64,000 bases of DNA from Pomphorhynchus laevis (Eukaryota > Acanthocephala > Palaeacanthocephala > Echinorhynchida > Pomphorhynchidae). How positions within the stretch are numbered: the stretch's first letter is position 1; the number at the start of each line of letters is the position of its first letter. Shown in pieces: positions 10,400 through 21,607 of this stretch. The stretch covers positions 1 to 64,000 of the forward strand of contig WNNJ02003009.1 in the NCBI GenBank assembly GCA_012934845.2, read 5' to 3'. The notes below the pieces were generated by a model. That model had not been told where the DNA came from and made no database searches. It was given only the letters and a program-made list of their open reading frames with translations. The position numbers and the translations under genes were made by a program.

Positions 10400-11330
10400 A
10401 AATGGATGATCAGGTTTGAATCACTAGTGCGTCTCTGTATGTAATCTAAGGATTAATTCGTTCTCTAAACAATGTCGAACGTTTTTATCAATTACGTTAG
10501 CGTGTACGATACAATAACGAAAACATTCACTCTCACCGTGTTCAATTGCATGACGTAAAGCACCATCAACTGGATTGCCTGTTCTGTACTGTGATCGTCG
10601 TAAATTAAGTCTATGCGTCATACCCATACTACTTTGCCCAACATTGTTTCTTGCATATTTGACATGTACTAGTTCATATTGTATTCGGGATCTTACAATT
10701 AGCATCAGAGTGTAAACTTATGTAGCCACTAGTTAAGCTGCTCTTAATCTCGCTTCTTCTAAAACCTTGCAAGTTTTGTATCGTTTGTCACTACAGGGTT
10801 TACATCCAGCATTATCATGCTTGCGTGAATTTTTCAAAATGTCATTGATATTCTGTCCTAGTGAATACCACACTCTTAGTTTTGGCGGTTGGTTAGTTGA
10901 GCATATCGAACGTGTTGCTATAACGATATTACGTAGAACATTGTCAATAATCGGATGGTGTGGAATTACTGCTGTAATCACATCATTGATTGTTTTTATT
11001 TTGTCGCCTCGAAGTAAGTCATTTCGCTAATACCTGCGTACACATCTAAAAATTGTGTTACTATCGTCGACACACTATAGCCTCTCTGCAGCAAATATGA
11101 TTGTAATTCTGTAAGATGCTTCTCGAAATGTTCTTGTTTTGAACAAATACGCCGTAATCTCATCGCCTAGTAGAAAATTATATTACATTTTGTCGACTGA
11201 GGGTGGCAGCTATTATCATGAATGTGCAGCAATGAATTTTATGGCTTACTATACGTTCTTGTTTCATATTTTTCATTTGTTCGAAAAACTCTGACGTCAA
11301 GAAAATAAACGCTTTTATCGTTTTGTAAAG
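10400..11330 (-). mobile_element. Canonical Penelope-like element remnant (C-terminal GIY-YIG)
   Basis: On the minus strand, in order: LRRICSKQEHFEKHL and LLQRGYSVSTIV (the post-RT region, about 11160-11060), TAVIPHHPIIDNVLRNIVIA and a cysteine-bearing linker (CKPCSDKRYKTCKVL, 10981-10733), then a GIY-YIG tail (GQSSMGMTHRLNLRRSQYRT, the HGES segment and a late Glu, 10705-10424). This is the usual Penelope/Neptune order, opposite to the element at 6.7 kb. The frame shifts at least twice, and the main reverse transcriptase part upstream is not recognisable. It is an old fragment. Confidence 0.65.
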
Positions 11331-11619
11331 CTTAGACGGATACTATCCATGACGCTACTACAATTTTTATATAAAGCCACAATTTTGTTGATACAGACCA
11401 CACGATGAATATATCCTCAATATATCGGCACTAAAATACAGACTGTATTTAAGATTGAGAAAACCAGCGACGCTCCATTATATTCGTAAATATAATAGGA
11501 TAGGTGGCTGCCACAGGAATCTCACGCCTGTTCCTCTTATTTCCCCATACACTGTATTTCCATAACAATAATTTCTTGACAAGAAAAAACAAAAAATATA
11601 CAATATTTTTCGTCAACCA
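11331..11619. other. Spacer, nothing recognised
   Basis: Possibly decayed reverse transcriptase of the adjoining Penelope remnant. No motif could be read with confidence. Confidence 0.4.
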
Positions 11620-13180
11620 CTGGTCCGAGTGTCGGGTCGTGGAAGAAGTGCACGAATCAAACTACTCCAGACATCGCGATCCTGGGCGACAAACAAGAGT
11701 TCTCTTTAAGATAGCTTAAGGCGGTCTTCGGCCAGTTTTGAGATTTGATCTCTCCACCTGTACCGAGGTCTACCTCGAGGTCTCTTTCCAGAGAGACTGG
11801 CCTGGAAAACCCTCAGAGGAAGGCGATCCATAGATATCCTCAGAACGTGTCCTAGCCACCTCAGCTGACTTTCTTCGATGTGGAGAAGCAGCGACTTAAA
11901 TCCGAGTCTTTCCCGGATGACCGAATTCTTAACCCTATCTCTAAGGCTGAGACGGGCAACACTGTGAAGGAATATCCTTTCGGTCGCATGCATCCGAGAT
12001 ATTATCCTTTCGGTCATAACCCAAAGCTCATGACCATAGGTTAAGATAGGAACGAAGATTGCGTGGTCAACCGAAAGCTTCGTCCGAAGACTAAACTCCC
12101 GCTCACCACGACAGACCAGTACAAAAATTGCATTGCTGCGTTAGCTGCACAAATCCGCTTCACAACTTCTTGATGTTCCTGCCGTCCCTCGAGAACAATA
12201 CCTCAAGATACTTGATATCATGCACATCAGGAAGAACCTTTTCTCCAATCCGGATTGGCATTGGCAACTGAATCCAATACGAGCACATAGAGACAGTCTT
12301 ATAAGTACTCACCAACATCCCTGCTGCTTAGCATTCCATCGTGAATCGATCTAGTAGGCATTGTAAGTCCTCAGGACAAGAAGCCAACAAAACAACGCCA
12401 TCTGCAAAAAGCAGAGATGCTTTCCTGATGGGACCGAACTGAAGACCGACATCCGTCAGAGCAGCCCGTCTCGAAATTCTGCCCTGTAAACAAGGATCAA
12501 AAGTGGAGACAAAGTACAATCCTAACGAAGCCCAACGCCTACTTGAAATGATTCAGACATCCTACCTAGAACACGAACACAACTCATACTTTGTTCATAC
12601 AGAGAAGTCACATCTACCCGAAAATAGTGTGGTACTCCATACTCCCTTAGTATCTCCCAAAACCTCTCTCTCGCGGAACTCGGTCGAACGCCGTCTCCAA
12701 ATCTACAAAACACATGTAGACCGGTTGAGCGAACTCCGAAGACTGTTTAAGGATAGTTGAGAGAGTAAAGAGCTGATCCGTAGTTCCACGACCTGTCGCA
12801 TTGTTCCTTTAACAAATGTCCCTCTGCTATAGGCCGTATCCTTAACTCAAGAATCCTAGCAAATAGCTTACCAGTTTGGCTAAGGAGAGTGATGCCCCGA
12901 TAATTGGAACATACTCTTCGGTCACCTTTCTTAAAGATCGGTATTACCAACCCCAATTCGCCACACACTTGGAACCTTGCCGACCTCAATGCAACGTTGA
13001 AGATACGTGTTATCCACTTCATGCCAACGACGTCGAGAGCCTTTAACGCTTCAGGTTGAATCTTGTCTACTCCAGAAGACTTACCACTACGAAGTTTCTT
13101 AGCAATAGCAATGACCTCTTCGTTTTTGAGAGAGAAGCAATGACCAGAAGCAGAGACCTTTTCTGGTCTCTGCTTCGTTT
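11620..13180 (-). mobile_element. Decayed LINE reverse transcriptase, 5'-truncated
   Basis: Minus-strand pieces in order: VIPIFKKGDRRVCSNYRGIT, then LLSQTGKLFARILELRIRP (12960-12850), a REYGVP segment (about 12660), LLFADGVVLLASCPEDLQCL (YADD-equivalent FADG, about 12420), and the C-terminal LLLHIEESQLRWLGHVLR and RPRGRPRYRWRDQI (11990-11740). These are palm motifs and tail of a non-LTR reverse transcriptase. The NYRGITLL and RWLGH signatures resemble RTE-like elements, but the clade is not settled. Endonuclease and ORF1 are absent. Frames are broken repeatedly. A second 3' end copy is at 5.9 kb. Confidence 0.7.
13147..13176. repeat. 12-bp hairpin at a LINE-LINE junction
   Basis: GAAGCAGAGACC (13147-13158) and GGTCTCTGCTTC (13165-13176) form perfect arms around TTTTCT. 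It marks where the 11.6-kb LINE meets the next LINE fragment. Confidence 0.8.
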
Positions 13181-13189
13181 TTGTGATAT

Positions 13190-13660
13190 TACACTACCTG
13201 TAAAGCCTTGCGAATTTTATCGTTAGACACCCGATCGCGAAGTATTAGACACATTGTCCATCATAGCATTTTCGTTTCCATCGTGTCTAATCGATGATCT
13301 GCTGCTTTAATCACCTGATGCGATTCGATCAAGGAGAACCCCTGTCGTCAACCTCCACTTAGACCACGCAGCAGAGATCCGAGAGTTCACGACTAGAAAG
13401 TGGTCTCCATTTGCTGATAGGTGCGATCCCAGGTATCTAAAACGAGATACCTTTTGAAGGAGCTGACCAATAACGTGAATCGATTCATTCTGTCCTGGGT
13501 CCGTACATGAAGCTCTGCTTTAGAGATATTCAATCTCAACCCAAATTTCTCCAGCCGAGAATTTCAGGTATTGATTTGACATATCAAGTCATCTCTACTT
13601 TTGGAAGCGAGGAGGACATCATCGGCATATAATATGCTGACGATGGCGGCGTATAATTTT
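13190..13660 (-). mobile_element. RTE-like LINE fragment (YADD region)
   Basis: The minus strand encodes ILYADDVLLASKSRDDL (about 13625-13575), then LRLNISKAELHV, and after a frame shift YLGSHLSANGDH and AAWSKWRLTTGVLLD. This is the palm and thumb of an RTE-type reverse transcriptase. One stop lies between the YADD box and SRLEKFGLRLNI. It is a different family from the preceding fragment, joined to it head to tail. Confidence 0.7.
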
Positions 13661-13904
13661 TCCAAGCATACTGATATATTTATATATAAGTATGATTGAA
13701 AATATTTGTTCTTTGAAGAAATATACACTAAGTTATTAGTTAATTACTGTATATTGACAAATATATAAAAAGCAATATTTGTAAAAGCAATGCGATATTT
13801 TGACTGGGATATCACTTAGCAATAAATTTACCAGTAAATTGAAAATAATCTCATCAAAAATTTAATATAAAAATATTTCTGAAAAATGGTAAAATCGTTG
13901 GCAA

Positions 13905-13945
13905 ATAATAATATGATTATTATTATTATTATTATATTACTTAAA
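13905..13945. repeat. (ATT)n microsatellite
   Basis: An ATTATTATT run immediately in front of the first element of the three-LINE array. Related A/T-triplet runs lie at 18060-18120, 21475-21492 and, more weakly, 24715-24748, at the other junctions. Confidence 0.85.
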
Positions 13946-14071
13946 AAAATTTGGTTTCTGATAAACATACAAATCACTGGACATACAATCTACTGACAAG
14001 CAATATTGCGACAACCTTCGAGCAACGAGTGTCGAGCAGCAATCATTGTTCAAGCTAATTACAAAAGAAAA

Positions 14072-15139
14072 ATGTCTGCTTCTCATTGTTGCCAATGTAA
14101 TGGTCGAAATGCTGTTTGCAAAAGCTGTTTGTGTGCAAAGTCCGGCAAACTCTGTGTCGATTGTCTTCCTGGTAGCAGGTGTTCCAACCGTGCGAATTCT
14201 TCTATTGACGCTCCCAAATCTGCATATTTGTCTCAGCTTACTGCACGTAGCGTAGATAAGCTTGATTCCATTCCGTTAAGTCACGATGATTCTAGCGAGT
14301 ACGTGTCATTTGAATTGAAATGTGACGGTTTTGGTTGTTCTTTATATACTGTTGTCAAGTCTCCTCGTAGGGTATCTCGAGATTTCTTTCTTCAGCGATT
14401 CATCTGTGGAATTTGTGCTGCAAAACGCATTACAACTATAGAACAATCCTTAGAACAGGCGAATGTTGCTATAAGCAATTTGGAGGCTAAGATCGATGAA
14501 CTAAAATTAGCACAATCCAAGGAAATATCTTCTAACCTTTCTCAAAATCTATCATCTCACAAACCCTCTCCATTTCAGAATCGTAGTTTCGCAAGTGTAG
14601 TACGTAGAGAAGTAACGCGTTCTATCCTTGCCACTGCTAATATTAAATCAAGTATCTACTCCCCGTTGGAAATCATTAACAGTTGCAAAAAATCAGCTTT
14701 GCGCTCGTCAAATTTTATTATACGCAATCTACCAAATACAGCGGATGATGAAGCTAGTGTTAGAGACATTTTATCCGCTGTAGGCATTCAAATAACTGCA
14801 AAATTTTCAATTAAGGTCCATCGACTTCCAGCCAAAAGAACAGACATTCCTCCGTGGACTTTAGTTTCAACGGACGAGGTAACGGCCAGCAACGTTTTAT
14901 TAAACTCTTATAAATTGAGAAAAGTTGATCGTTTTAGGAATGTTTACATCATACCGGATTTTTCCCCCGAAGAGCGTGTTGCCAATCAGGTTCTGCGCAA
15001 ACAGCTACAAGAGAAAAGACTTGCAAACCCAAATAGTAATTACATAATTAGAAATTTTCAAATTGTTCGTAGACCGAATAATGGAAAGGTAGGCACAACA
15101 CCCGTTAATTCCTCATTAATGGATGGGTCGTCTATATGA
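14072..15139 (+). CDS. LINE ORF1: cysteine cluster, PHD-like zinc motif, coiled coil
   Basis: The start is taken at ATG 14072 because the open frame upstream has no ATG and the related elements at 18.4 and 21.6 kb also begin just before the cysteines. Residues about 6-37 hold HCCQCNGRNAVCKSCLCAKS and then CVDCLPGSRCSNR. A second zinc-type motif lies near residues 83-116: KCDGFGCSLY, then FICGICAA. A short coiled coil follows (IEQSLEQANVAISNLEAKID), then an RRM-like region containing FIIRNLP and YIIPDFSPEERVA. It is probably the nucleic-acid-binding protein of the element. It ends at a single TGA (15137-15139), after which the same frame continues into the endonuclease. Confidence 0.75.
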   Translation: MSASHCCQCNGRNAVCKSCLCAKSGKLCVDCLPGSRCSNRANSSIDAPKSAYLSQLTARSVDKLDSIPLSHDDSSEYVSFELKCDGFGCSLYTVVKSPRRVSRDFFLQRFICGICAAKRITTIEQSLEQANVAISNLEAKIDELKLAQSKEISSNLSQNLSSHKPSPFQNRSFASVVRREVTRSILATANIKSSIYSPLEIINSCKKSALRSSNFIIRNLPNTADDEASVRDILSAVGIQITAKFSIKVHRLPAKRTDIPPWTLVSTDEVTASNVLLNSYKLRKVDRFRNVYIIPDFSPEERVANQVLRKQLQEKRLANPNSNYIIRNFQIVRRPNNGKVGTTPVNSSLMDGSSI

Positions 15140-17969
15140 CTATCCTCTTCTGCAAGAAGTGGTAGTCAGGTTTGTGAGCACCACAAGTCTTTTAGACTGT
15201 TACTATTTAATGTGGAAGGTTTGGCGTCTTTGATCGAGCAAGGCATTGAATCCTGGTTCGATACCTTTCACGTTGTGGTACTATTAGAGACCATGTTTAC
15301 TAATAATTATTCTTTACCTGGTTTTTATACATTTGACAATCCTGCTTTATTGGGCATTCGTGGTCGCCCCGCGGGTGGAATAATTTTAGGTTTAAATAGA
15401 GCCTTCAGGGATTGGCAATGTAGGTATTTGCTGAATTCTATACTGCTTGAAACACCTGTCATCACTTTTATCGCATGCTATTTCAAACCCACACTTACCG
15501 CGGCAGATATTATTGACGAAATTTCTCAGCTTCTTTCAACTCTAAACAGCACAGTCCCGATAATTATCGCAGGAGATTTTAATGCAAGATTCACCAGTCC
15601 AATCACAGGAAAACTGCGAATTCTTGTCAATTACTTTAAGTCTATAAATCTAAAGTTATACGTCCCTAATGAAAATTGGTCCTACGAATCTTCTACAGGT
15701 AAAAGCTGTATAGACATCATATTTACTAACGTGCATGTAAGACATATAGGGCTAGAACTATCTTCAAAATGGGCGTTAGTTCGTAAACACAAACCTGTCT
15801 CGTGTATTTTCGATTGCATATGCAACATACAATCAATAGATTTGCCCCGTCAACCTAGCAGGAAATTATGTACTTCAGCAATTGATTATAGTCAAATAAA
15901 TCTAGCTTTTCAATTCCTTAGATCAGGAGAACTGGGGAACAGCATTACTTCTGTAATTTCCACCCTTCTATCGGCTTGTAGATATGAATCCGACTATTCC
16001 AAAAAAAAAATCATACCTAGTAAAACCCGCTTGGTTTAAACAGTTCCAGCAACATTTAATTCAATTAAATAAAAGTTATCGGTTCGATTTAAAGGTAAGG
16101 AAATATTTTGTAGATTTACGTAGGCTTTACGTTAAACTTGTATCGATGTATCGTAGAGAACGACGTTTAGAGATTGAACGACGGGAATTGTCTAAGGCGG
16201 AGTCGACACCGTGGATACTTAAGAAAGCTAACATTGGAACATATTCCAGGATTCAAATAGAAAATTGGAAATCACACTTCCAATCTATTTTGCGCCATTC
16301 AATATTAGAAGACATGCCTGTACGTTTATCTGCAGTTTCATGCATAAATTCAATATACGGTTCAGATCCTCTGAATTTACCTTTTACGCCGTTTGAAGTC
16401 GTAAGATCCCTATCAATCTTAAAAGATCATAAAGCTGCCGGGTTAGATCAATTATGCGTAGAACAGTTAAAGTCGACTATCGATATTTTGATAGACTACT
16501 GGACAGAACTTTTCAATCTACTTCTTGCAGGTCATCCGTTTCCGATTTCGTGGCGCGACGGTGTAATTAAGATCCTGCATAAGGGCAAGGGTGACTATGA
16601 TTCACTGGATGCGTACAGGGGGATTGCGATATTGAATCACAGTTATAAGTTATTGACTCATATAATGTATATGCGCCTTATTAAGTTTCGCGAGCATCTC
16701 TTACCTACGGAGCAGTATGGATTCCGCCCGAAACGGTCAACGTCCGATGCAATAAAGCATGTCCGTGACGAAGTCACCGATTGTTTCGCTAATCGTAGAC
16801 CGTTGTATGCTACTTTTGTTGACTTTGAGCGAGCATTTGACACAGTGAATCGGTCTTTGTTACTTGATAAACTTTCCACCAGAGTGTCCGTTAGTGGTCG
16901 CTTTTTGTATCTTATTTATTCTGTGCTTCAGCCTAATCGCCTTAAAGTATCTGATGGTATTAACACCTCGGATTTCTTTTTTGCTAATCGCGGTGTTTTA
17001 CAGGGAGATCCACTCAGCCCTATATTATTTTCCTTTTTTGTTATGGATTTGCCTATGCATCTTCGTCATGCATCGAATGAAGTCTCTTGTACCCTCTATG
17101 CCGACGATCTAGTAATATTAGCCAAAGATCTTTTATCCGCTCAAAGTGCGTTAGATGCTCTGTCATCCTATTGTTTATCAAATCAGTTGACGGTGAACGT
17201 AAATAAATCGAAAGCCCTTAAATTTCGGTTAGGTGGACCTTTGCGTCGATGTGACATGCTGAGAATAGGCAATGTAGATTTAGAATTCTGCAATAGTTAC
17301 AATTATTTGGGAGTATTACTTTCGTCGAAATGGTCATTTACTGAACACCTACATCGTAAATCCTCGAAGTTAGTTGTAGCAACCTCTTATGCAAAAAACT
17401 TAGGTTCTTTATCTTTCTCAGGAGCCCTCCGGTATTTTCGAAGTATGTTGCTTCCCATAGTTTCATATGCTTTGCCAGTTATCTGGTCGGATTTAAGTCC
17501 CTTCAATTTTCAGCAGTTGGACAAGTGTCAATGGAGATTCGTGAAGCGAATTGTTGGAGTCTCACCAAAATGTTCTTCATCGGTTATAGCGATACTATCA
17601 TCGTTAGAACCTTGCTCTAAATACATCTGCTCAACATTTAATCTTGAACACACTGCATCATTTACTACTAATCTGAACATGTTCTTTCGAAAGACGACTT
17701 CATTGGATTCTGAATTTTATCTTACTCCGGCATTCTTACAGACTAAATGGAGAGAACCCTGTGCAAGGAAAAGACCGCTGATCTGGAGAGCATCTGTCCA
17801 TGGATATCACGATAAATTCTGCGCTATTAGAATTCCAGTACATGCACGGTGCTCTTTGTGCATTTGTGTTCTTTGCAAAAATGAATGCGCATCTAACCTG
17901 CATATCTTCACTTGCCCAATTTTGAAAAATCTGTCACTATCCGATATTGACAGTAGGAGAAGATTTTGA
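15140..17969 (+). CDS. LINE ORF2: APE endonuclease and reverse transcriptase
   Basis: The endonuclease starts FRLLLFNVEGL and carries IIIAGDFNARF and SCIDIIFTNV; the usual SDH box is replaced (RKHKPVS). After a run of ten A (16001-16010) the frame shifts and continues as the reverse transcriptase: AGLDQLCVEQL, AYRGIAILNHSYKLL, EQYGFRPKRSTSDAI, FVDFERAFDTVN, GVLQGDPLSPILF and LYADDLVILA (about 17094). A C-terminal zinc-type segment (CSLCICVLCKNE, HIFTCP) follows. Translation needs passage of the TGA at 15137 and a frame change at the A run, or both are lesions of this copy. Confidence 0.8.
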
Positions 17970-18082
17970 AATACAATTTATAAAATTGATAAACTTTTGG
18001 TGTATTTATTTTGTTTACCCAATACCGAAAGGTAAAGAGGTATAATAAATTCTCTCATTATTATTATATTATTATATTATTA

Positions 18083-18300
18083 TTATAATCGTTCTTTTTT
18101 CGAATAAATTATTATTATTAAAAAAAAATTATTATATTGACCTAAAAAAATTTTTGGTTTCTTATAAACATACAAAGAACGATTATAGAAGAACGATTAT
18201 AGAAGAACGATTATAGAAGAACGATTATAGAAGAACGATTATAGAAGAACGATTATAGAAGAACGATTATAGAAGAACGATTATAGAAGAACGATTATTA
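18083..18300. repeat. 14-bp minisatellite, eight and a half copies
   Basis: The unit GAACGATTATAGAA starts at 18177 and repeats exactly every 14 bp to 18288, with a partial ninth copy to 18300. An inverted match (TATAATCGTTCTTT) lies at 18083-18096. Between them is the motif GGTTTCTTATAAACATAC (18156-18173). The block fills the gap between LINE 1 and LINE 2. Confidence 0.9.
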
Positions 18301-18366
18301 TTATTAAAATTTATAACTGTTCTAGCAAATTACAGTGCAATTCAATTCTGTTCTTAAACAAAATAA

Positions 18367-21300
18367 ATGCCCAAGGGCAAGCCTGCGACAACTCTGAAAT
18401 GCTGTTCATGCAACGGCCCGAATGCTAAATGTAAAGGATGTCGATGTGCTAAGCAGAATATCCTATGCTTGAATTGCTCAGCTGTGAATTGTTCCAATCG
18501 TGAAGTAAATTGCTCCGCAACAGCTTCCAATAATATTGCTATATCCATATTGAGTAAACCGAATTCAGATTGTGAAAACGCTGATCATCGGCATTGTCCT
18601 CTTAACAACCATACAAATATAAATTACACAATGAATACTCGTCAAGAGTCCGATGTATTGTCTATACAGGATATATTCTCGATCGTCATACAATGGAAAC
18701 CTAACTTATTTCGACTTCCAAAATGTTCAGAGTCCAAACAATTTATATCAGAACTTGCACGCATATTCAGGGATTCTCTCACTAATTCGGAAACTTTTAC
18801 TAAGTACATCATCTTTGGACATCTTATTCTTCAACGTAATTCTCGTCAATCTCCCAAATCATTGAAATCAACTTTATCCCGACGATTGGACATGTGGTTC
18901 AATAATGACTATGCTGGATTATACGCTGAAGCCTCGGCCCTTCAAAATATGAAAGCCTTAAAAATTCAACCTTCGAAGTCAAGAGATTGGCGCAAAAAAT
19001 TCGTCTCATTGGTTGAAAGCTCTCGACTGAACACAGCAATGCATCTTCTAGACAACGATTCTTATGATGGCGTTCCTTTGCAACCAGAGGATGTGATTGG
19101 TTCTAAAACTGTTCGGGAATTATTACTCGACAAGCACCCTGTACCGAGCCCATTAGTTCCTCATGCTGTTAACTGGTCTTTCCCAATCACAGTTCCAAAT
19201 TTTCACCCTGTGATTTTTGATTCAATCGATAGTGAATTGATAATTCGTATGGCTAAACGTGTTAAAGGTGGAGCAGGTCCCTCCGGCATTGATGCACAGT
19301 CATGGCTACAGATGTTAACTAAGTTTGGTCACGAATCTGCTGAATTGACTAAAGTTTTGTCAACGTTCGCAAAATCTTTAGCTACTGAGCTTATGCCTAC
19401 TAATGTTATAAATGTATTGGCTTCAAGCAGATTAATAGCCTTATCCAAAAAATCGGGAATAAGGCCTATTGGTATTGGCGACGTTAGTAGGAGAATAATG
19501 TCGAAAGCCATTCTTTCTATAATTTCCAATGATATTCAAGAAGTGTGCGGACGGTTGCAAATGTGCGCTGGTCAACGAGCTGGAGTGGAGTGCGTCACGC
19601 ACGCAGTTCGCGAATGCCTGTTAAAAGATCCTAATGCAGTTCTTCTCACTGTTGATGCAGATAATGCATTTAACAGAATAAATCGAAAGGCAGCTCTCGC
19701 TAATATATCACGCATTTGTCCCTCTATGTCTACTATACTACACAATTTTTACGATAACCCTTCAAATTTTTCAACTGGTGATAGTTTCATCAAATCCCAA
19801 GAGGGATTTACGCAAGGTGATGTACTTGCTATGCCAGCTTTTGCCGTAGCAACCCTGCCATTATTGTTGAACATTACTGAGGAGTTTCCTAACATCAACC
19901 AATTCTGGTACGCGGATGATGGCAATTTAATCGGCGAACCTGTGCAAATTTACAAGGCTTTTAAATTCTTGTGTGACTACGGCCGTGCTTTCGGATTTCA
20001 TGTCAACAGCAACAAATGCGTTCTACTAACTAGTCCCGAAAATGCAGATAGTACCCGCAAACTTTTTAATGAAACGGGAATCGACATTGTTGTCGATGGC
20101 ACGTTAGTACTCGGTGCTCCTATTGGAACAGATGATTATATAAATAAAACTACGGAACAAAAGATCTCTAATTATTGATCATTAGTAAATCGTCTTGCTG
20201 ACGTGGGTATTCTTGATTTGCAGATAAGCTATACTAGTATGACCAGATCGCTTCAGCATAAATGGATTCACTTGCAAAGAACCACAAACTGTTCAATTGG
20301 TAGTTTCGATGATCTCTATGACACCATTCAGAAGCGTTTTGATAAGCTTTTTAATTTGAAATTGCCTGACGACGATTATTTATGGCCGTTATTTTCCCTT
20401 CCGATAAGACTAGGTGGTCTAGGTATTGCTGACCCACGTTTTACTGCGATAGAAGAGTTTAAAAGCTCAAAAGATATATGCACTCCTTATTTAAATGGCT
20501 TATACGGTGTGGACTTAAGGACTGAACAATCCAAACGCATTGCCCTTATAGGCACTTCAAAGATTGATATTCAAAAGTCATTGCTTAGAGATCGAGTAGC
20601 TAATGTTGGTGACAATTTGTTACGTATTATGGAACATCTACAAGTCAAAGGTGCCTCGTCATGGCTCTCCACATATCCTACGAGTGATCGTTGGACTCGA
20701 GTTAGCAATGTAGAATTTCGTGACGCACTTGCAGCTCGATATCATAGACTACCACTAGACGCGCCCTCTCATTGCCCCTGCGGTGAACATAATTCTCTGG
20801 CTCACTCACTTACCTGTCCCACCGGAGGTCATCCATCGATAAGACATGATTCAATTCGTGATATATTTTCTAAAACCTTGACAGAAATATGTGATAATGT
20901 GCAAAAAGAGCCAACACTACTGCCAGTAAATTCTAGTATTCATTTCGAGCGCATATCTACATCTCGCGCTCATGATGCACGTTTGGATATCGCCTGCTGT
21001 GGTTTTTATGGAAGTCGTTCGGAGCGAACTTTATTTGATACTTGCGTTTTTAACGTTTTCGCTCCGTCCAACCTTTCGAAATCCGCTGGGGCTGCTTTTA
21101 CATATCACGAAACACGTAAATTCGCTAAGTATCAAGAGAGAGTAACTGCCATAGAGAGGGCGAATTTCGCACCTATCGTGTTATCATGTTTCGATGGAGC
21201 AGTAAAATCATCTGCACAATTAATTCAGAGAATTGCACAGAAGATGGCAATAAAAAACAATCATTCCTACTCAGAAGAATTGACAAAATTACGGTCAAAG

Positions 21301-21387
21301 ATTGGAATTCAGTTGGCTCGTTCAATTTCGATGTGTATTCGCGGTCCTCGTTCTGCTCGACATCGACCTGCAAACTCAATGAACTAA
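18367..21387 (+). CDS. LINE 2 of array: RT with restriction-like endonuclease
   Basis: A single long frame of about 1,006 codons with one in-frame TGA (20176-20178, codon 604). Residues 12-45 hold the cysteine cluster (KCCSCNGPNAKCKGCRCAK). RT motifs: RPIGIGDVSRRIM, VDADNAFNRIN (catalytic Asp about 430), EGFTQGDVLAM and FWYADDGN (YADD at 515-518). The C-terminal region has CPCGEHNSLAHSLTC, SIRHDSIRD, an Asp at about 874 (ARLDIACC) and FDTCVFN (Asp about 891). CCHC followed by R-x-D and D-x-x-V is the layout of the R2/R4-type restriction-like endonuclease; no APE domain is present. (ATT)n tracts at its borders fit R4/Dong-like targeting of TAA repeats. Confidence 0.75.
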
Positions 21388-21607
21388 AATTTATAGTATA
21401 ACTATATTTGTTTGTTTTTTTTTTCAAAAAAAATCAATTATTAAAAAAAAAAATAAAAAAAAAAAAAAAAAAAATTATTATTATTATTATTTCGACATAA
21501 ATAGCTGCTATTAAATAACTATATACAGAGAGTTTAAAATTCTAAGCTGTTAACAAATAACTATTTACAACACAATTGAATACACAATTGAAACAACACA
21601 CAACATA
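21388..21607. repeat. A-rich and (ATT)n junction plus leader of LINE 3
   Basis: A-rich tail to about 21475, then (ATT)n to about 21492 and ATTTCGACA. The rest (to 21607) is the leader of the next element, which starts translation at CATAATGCCG. Confidence 0.8.

Larger units (their letters stand above)
13941..18060 (+). mobile_element. LINE 1 of array: cysteine-cluster, APE endonuclease, RT
   Basis: An almost complete non-LTR element of about 4.1 kb. It has a short 5' leader, a first ORF (14072-15139) and a second coding part (15140-17969) in the same frame apart from one shift. The 3' end runs into an (ATT)n stretch. Its first conserved sequence is AAAAAAATTTGGTTTC (13943-13958), a motif that recurs at 18.15 and 62.97 kb. 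Few lesions suggest a young insertion. Confidence 0.8.

Noticed and set aside
18354-18548. Minus-strand ORF over the LINE 2 cysteine cluster
   Set aside because: Shadow frame of the real plus-strand coding sequence, as are the other opposite-strand frames inside LINEs 1-3.
21173-21427. Overlapping small ORFs at the LINE 2 end
   Set aside because: Shadows of the C-terminal coding region, not separate genes.
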